DNA from: VFKU01 sp964620045
GTDB lineage: Bacteria; Hydrogenedentota; Hydrogenedentia; Hydrogenedentales; GCA-2746185
Direction of reading: 5' to 3'
Assembly (NCBI GenBank): GCA_964620045.1
Contig: CAZUJL010000012.1
Location: 62,001 to 126,000, forward strand
Length of the DNA stretch: 64,000 nucleotides
Shown: in pieces, positions 63,060-64,000 of the stretch
Numbering within the stretch: position 1 is the first letter of the stretch
Layout: each line of letters starts with the position of its first letter
Notes under the pieces: model-generated
Seen by the model: only the letters and a program-made list of their open reading frames with translations
Told to the model about the DNA's origin: nothing
Databases searched by the model: none
Made by a program: the position numbers and the translations under genes

Positions 63060-63088
63060 AAGTTTTTCCGCCGTAAGGGAGTATTTTA

Positions 63089-63124
63089 TGGACGATATGG
63101 ACAGCGTGGACGCAGTGGACTGCA
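63089..63124 (+). repeat. Four 9-bp TGGACNNNN units
   Basis: Consecutive 9-mers TGGACGATA, TGGACAGCG, TGGACGCAG and TGGACTGCA lie directly downstream of the minus-strand gene that ends at 63128. Confidence 0.6.
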
Positions 63125-63127
63125 CGG

Positions 63128-64000
63128 TCAGCTCAGTGAGTCGCGCAGGTGCACGGCATCGGCCAACGAGAAGCGATGGTGTGGCTTGTAGCGACTATTT
63201 TCGAGCGCGGCGACGTAGTCGCGGGCCCATGCGCGGGCCGTGACCTTGTCGAACACGGCGAGCATTGCTTCGGCCACCAACGCGTGGTCGGTCGGCATCA
63301 ACGGCATCTGGCGATTGCCTTCTTTCCAGTCGAAACCCGTGATGCGGTGCAACAGCGCGACCGGGTCGATGTGATCCCACAAGAACGGGCAGCCACACAA
63401 CACGACGCGCGGTTGTGCTGCGTCGCGCATGTTCACGCGCATGGCGCCGCGCACGAGATCTGGCGGCGGCATGGCGGTGTGCGTGCGCGGGTCATAGGAA
63501 CGCAGACACAGTTCGATCACCTGTCGTTTCACATGGTCCGTCGCGTCCACCGAGAGCAGTCGCGGCGACGCGGTATACGCCATCATCTGATCGCGTTGCC
63601 CAATCCCGCCGTACACAGAATCAAGAACGGCGGTCGTTGCATACGCGGACACGCGGCGGCTTTGCGCTTTCTTCGTCTGATTGCGCTCGGGAAGCAGTAG
63701 CACGCCGGTGCGCAGCATCGTGGGCGCTGCGGACTTCAATCGCGGTGCCAGCGCCGTGAGATTTTTCGCTTCCGCGCGCAGCATTTGCGAAAAGTCTTCG
63801 CCGTTGCGCGCGACGAGCACGCGCAGGTTCGGCAGGCGTCGTTTTGCCGCGCGAAACCGGATCGCGACTTCGATCGCGTAGGTATTCTCCGCGACGAGCA
63901 CGCCCGAGAGCGCGCTGATGCCAGCCGTCGAGCCCGCGCCGCCGGGTCCCTCGAAAAGGAATGGATCGCCGCGATACACGGCGACATCGAGCGCGCTTGC
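63128..64000 (-). CDS. Unrecognised protein, 5' end outside the window
   Basis: The C-terminal 290 residues of a longer protein; the frame stays open to the window edge, where it reads ALDVAVYRGDPFLFEGPGG. Features are a Gly-rich turn (EGPGGAGSTAG), then mixed alpha/beta sequence with LLLPERNQTKKAQ, QPRVVLCGCPFLWDHIDP, and a helical end. No family is recognised. It is separated from the fusion operon by about 140 bases with a promoter and a short repeat, so it is probably not part of it. Confidence 0.7.
   Translation of the reverse strand, partial: ASALDVAVYRGDPFLFEGPGGAGSTAGISALSGVLVAENTYAIEVAIRFRAAKRRLPNLRVLVARNGEDFSQMLRAEAKNLTALAPRLKSAAPTMLRTGVLLLPERNQTKKAQSRRVSAYATTAVLDSVYGGIGQRDQMMAYTASPRLLSVDATDHVKRQVIELCLRSYDPRTHTAMPPPDLVRGAMRVNMRDAAQPRVVLCGCPFLWDHIDPVALLHRITGFDWKEGNRQMPLMPTDHALVAEAMLAVFDKVTARAWARDYVAALENSRYKPHHRFSLADAVHLRDSLS

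Noticed and set aside
63128..64000. Possible topoisomerase VI B-like protein because of VYRGDPFLFE
   Set aside because: Only this short stretch resembles the family; ATP-binding or transducer motifs were not visible in the remaining residues.

Overview
The window is 64 kb of gene-dense, mostly GC-rich bacterial chromosome. The bacterium is Gram-negative by content: lipoprotein and Tat signals, a TonB-like protein, envelope operons, and the yceD-rpmF-plsX-fabD-fabG lipid operon. No rRNA, tRNA, CRISPR array or prophage was seen. Housekeeping genes (ligA, gltBD, rsmA, rpmF) sit among many secreted proteins of unknown function. Intergenic spaces are full of palindromic repeats, and short thrombospondin-3-like repeats, DUF1573 and DUF362 also occur. 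This resembles Planctomycetota, Hydrogenedentota or similar lineages, but that is an impression; no marker gene here was placed on a tree.

Layout. 1-1.1 kb: C-terminal part of a Zn/Cd-type P1B ATPase. 1.4-5.3 kb: a secreted calcium-repeat protein and a lipoprotein. 5.7-7.0 kb: a cNMP-binding protein and a SprT-like protease. 7.1-11.4 kb: a sugar epimerase fused to an aminotransferase, then DCC, BtuF-like and Dph6-like genes. 11.3-13.3 kb: two paralogous membrane proteins. 13.6-18.8 kb: an S41-like protease, ligA with a DinB-like gene, and a putative glycosidase divergent from ligA. 18.9-24.4 kb: a lower-GC operon of four exported proteins (carboxypeptidase-regulatory repeats, a six-cysteine peptide, a LolA-like protein, DUF1573) behind its own promoter. 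24.4-31.5 kb: a small export protein, gltB and gltD. 31.5-34.1 kb: a REP cluster, a Tat-exported DUF362 protein and a three-repeat secreted protein. 34.2-37.8 kb: the lipid operon. 38.0-41.2 kb: LarA-like racemase, a membrane protein and a PilZ-like protein. 41.4-42.0 kb: a RAYT/IS200-type element. 42.0-51 kb: a Tat beta-lactamase-like hydrolase, a helicase-associated protein, a TonB-like protein, an STN-like protein, a zinc-ribbon protein and an FHA-GAF-cyclase. 51-55.4 kb: rsmA, an ankyrin membrane protein, Trm112-like and transglutaminase-like genes. 55.4-57.1 kb: an HGG-motif (terminase-small-subunit-like) protein and a repeat-rich gap. 57.1-63 kb: GNAT and DUF1801 genes and two tandem paralogues that join a radical-SAM-like barrel, lacking the CxxxCxxC motif, to a GT-A glycosyltransferase. 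63.1-64 kb: a truncated unrecognised gene.

How the genes work together. The gltB/gltD overlap encodes both glutamate synthase subunits. The lipid operon links ribosomal protein L32 to phospholipid and fatty-acid synthesis behind a clear sigma70-type promoter that has a perfect 18-bp palindrome upstream. The class III cyclase could in principle supply cAMP to the cNMP-binding protein elsewhere in the window, but no direct link is visible.

The strongest candidates for something undescribed are: (1) the tandem degenerate radical-SAM/glycosyltransferase fusions; (2) the lower-GC four-gene export operon; (3) a roughly 230-bp element of two nested inverted repeats with conserved spacing but unrelated spacers, present twice and abutting stop codons; and (4) intergenic palindromic repeats that also occur in frame inside two genes, with a third repeat type encoding the tail of another.
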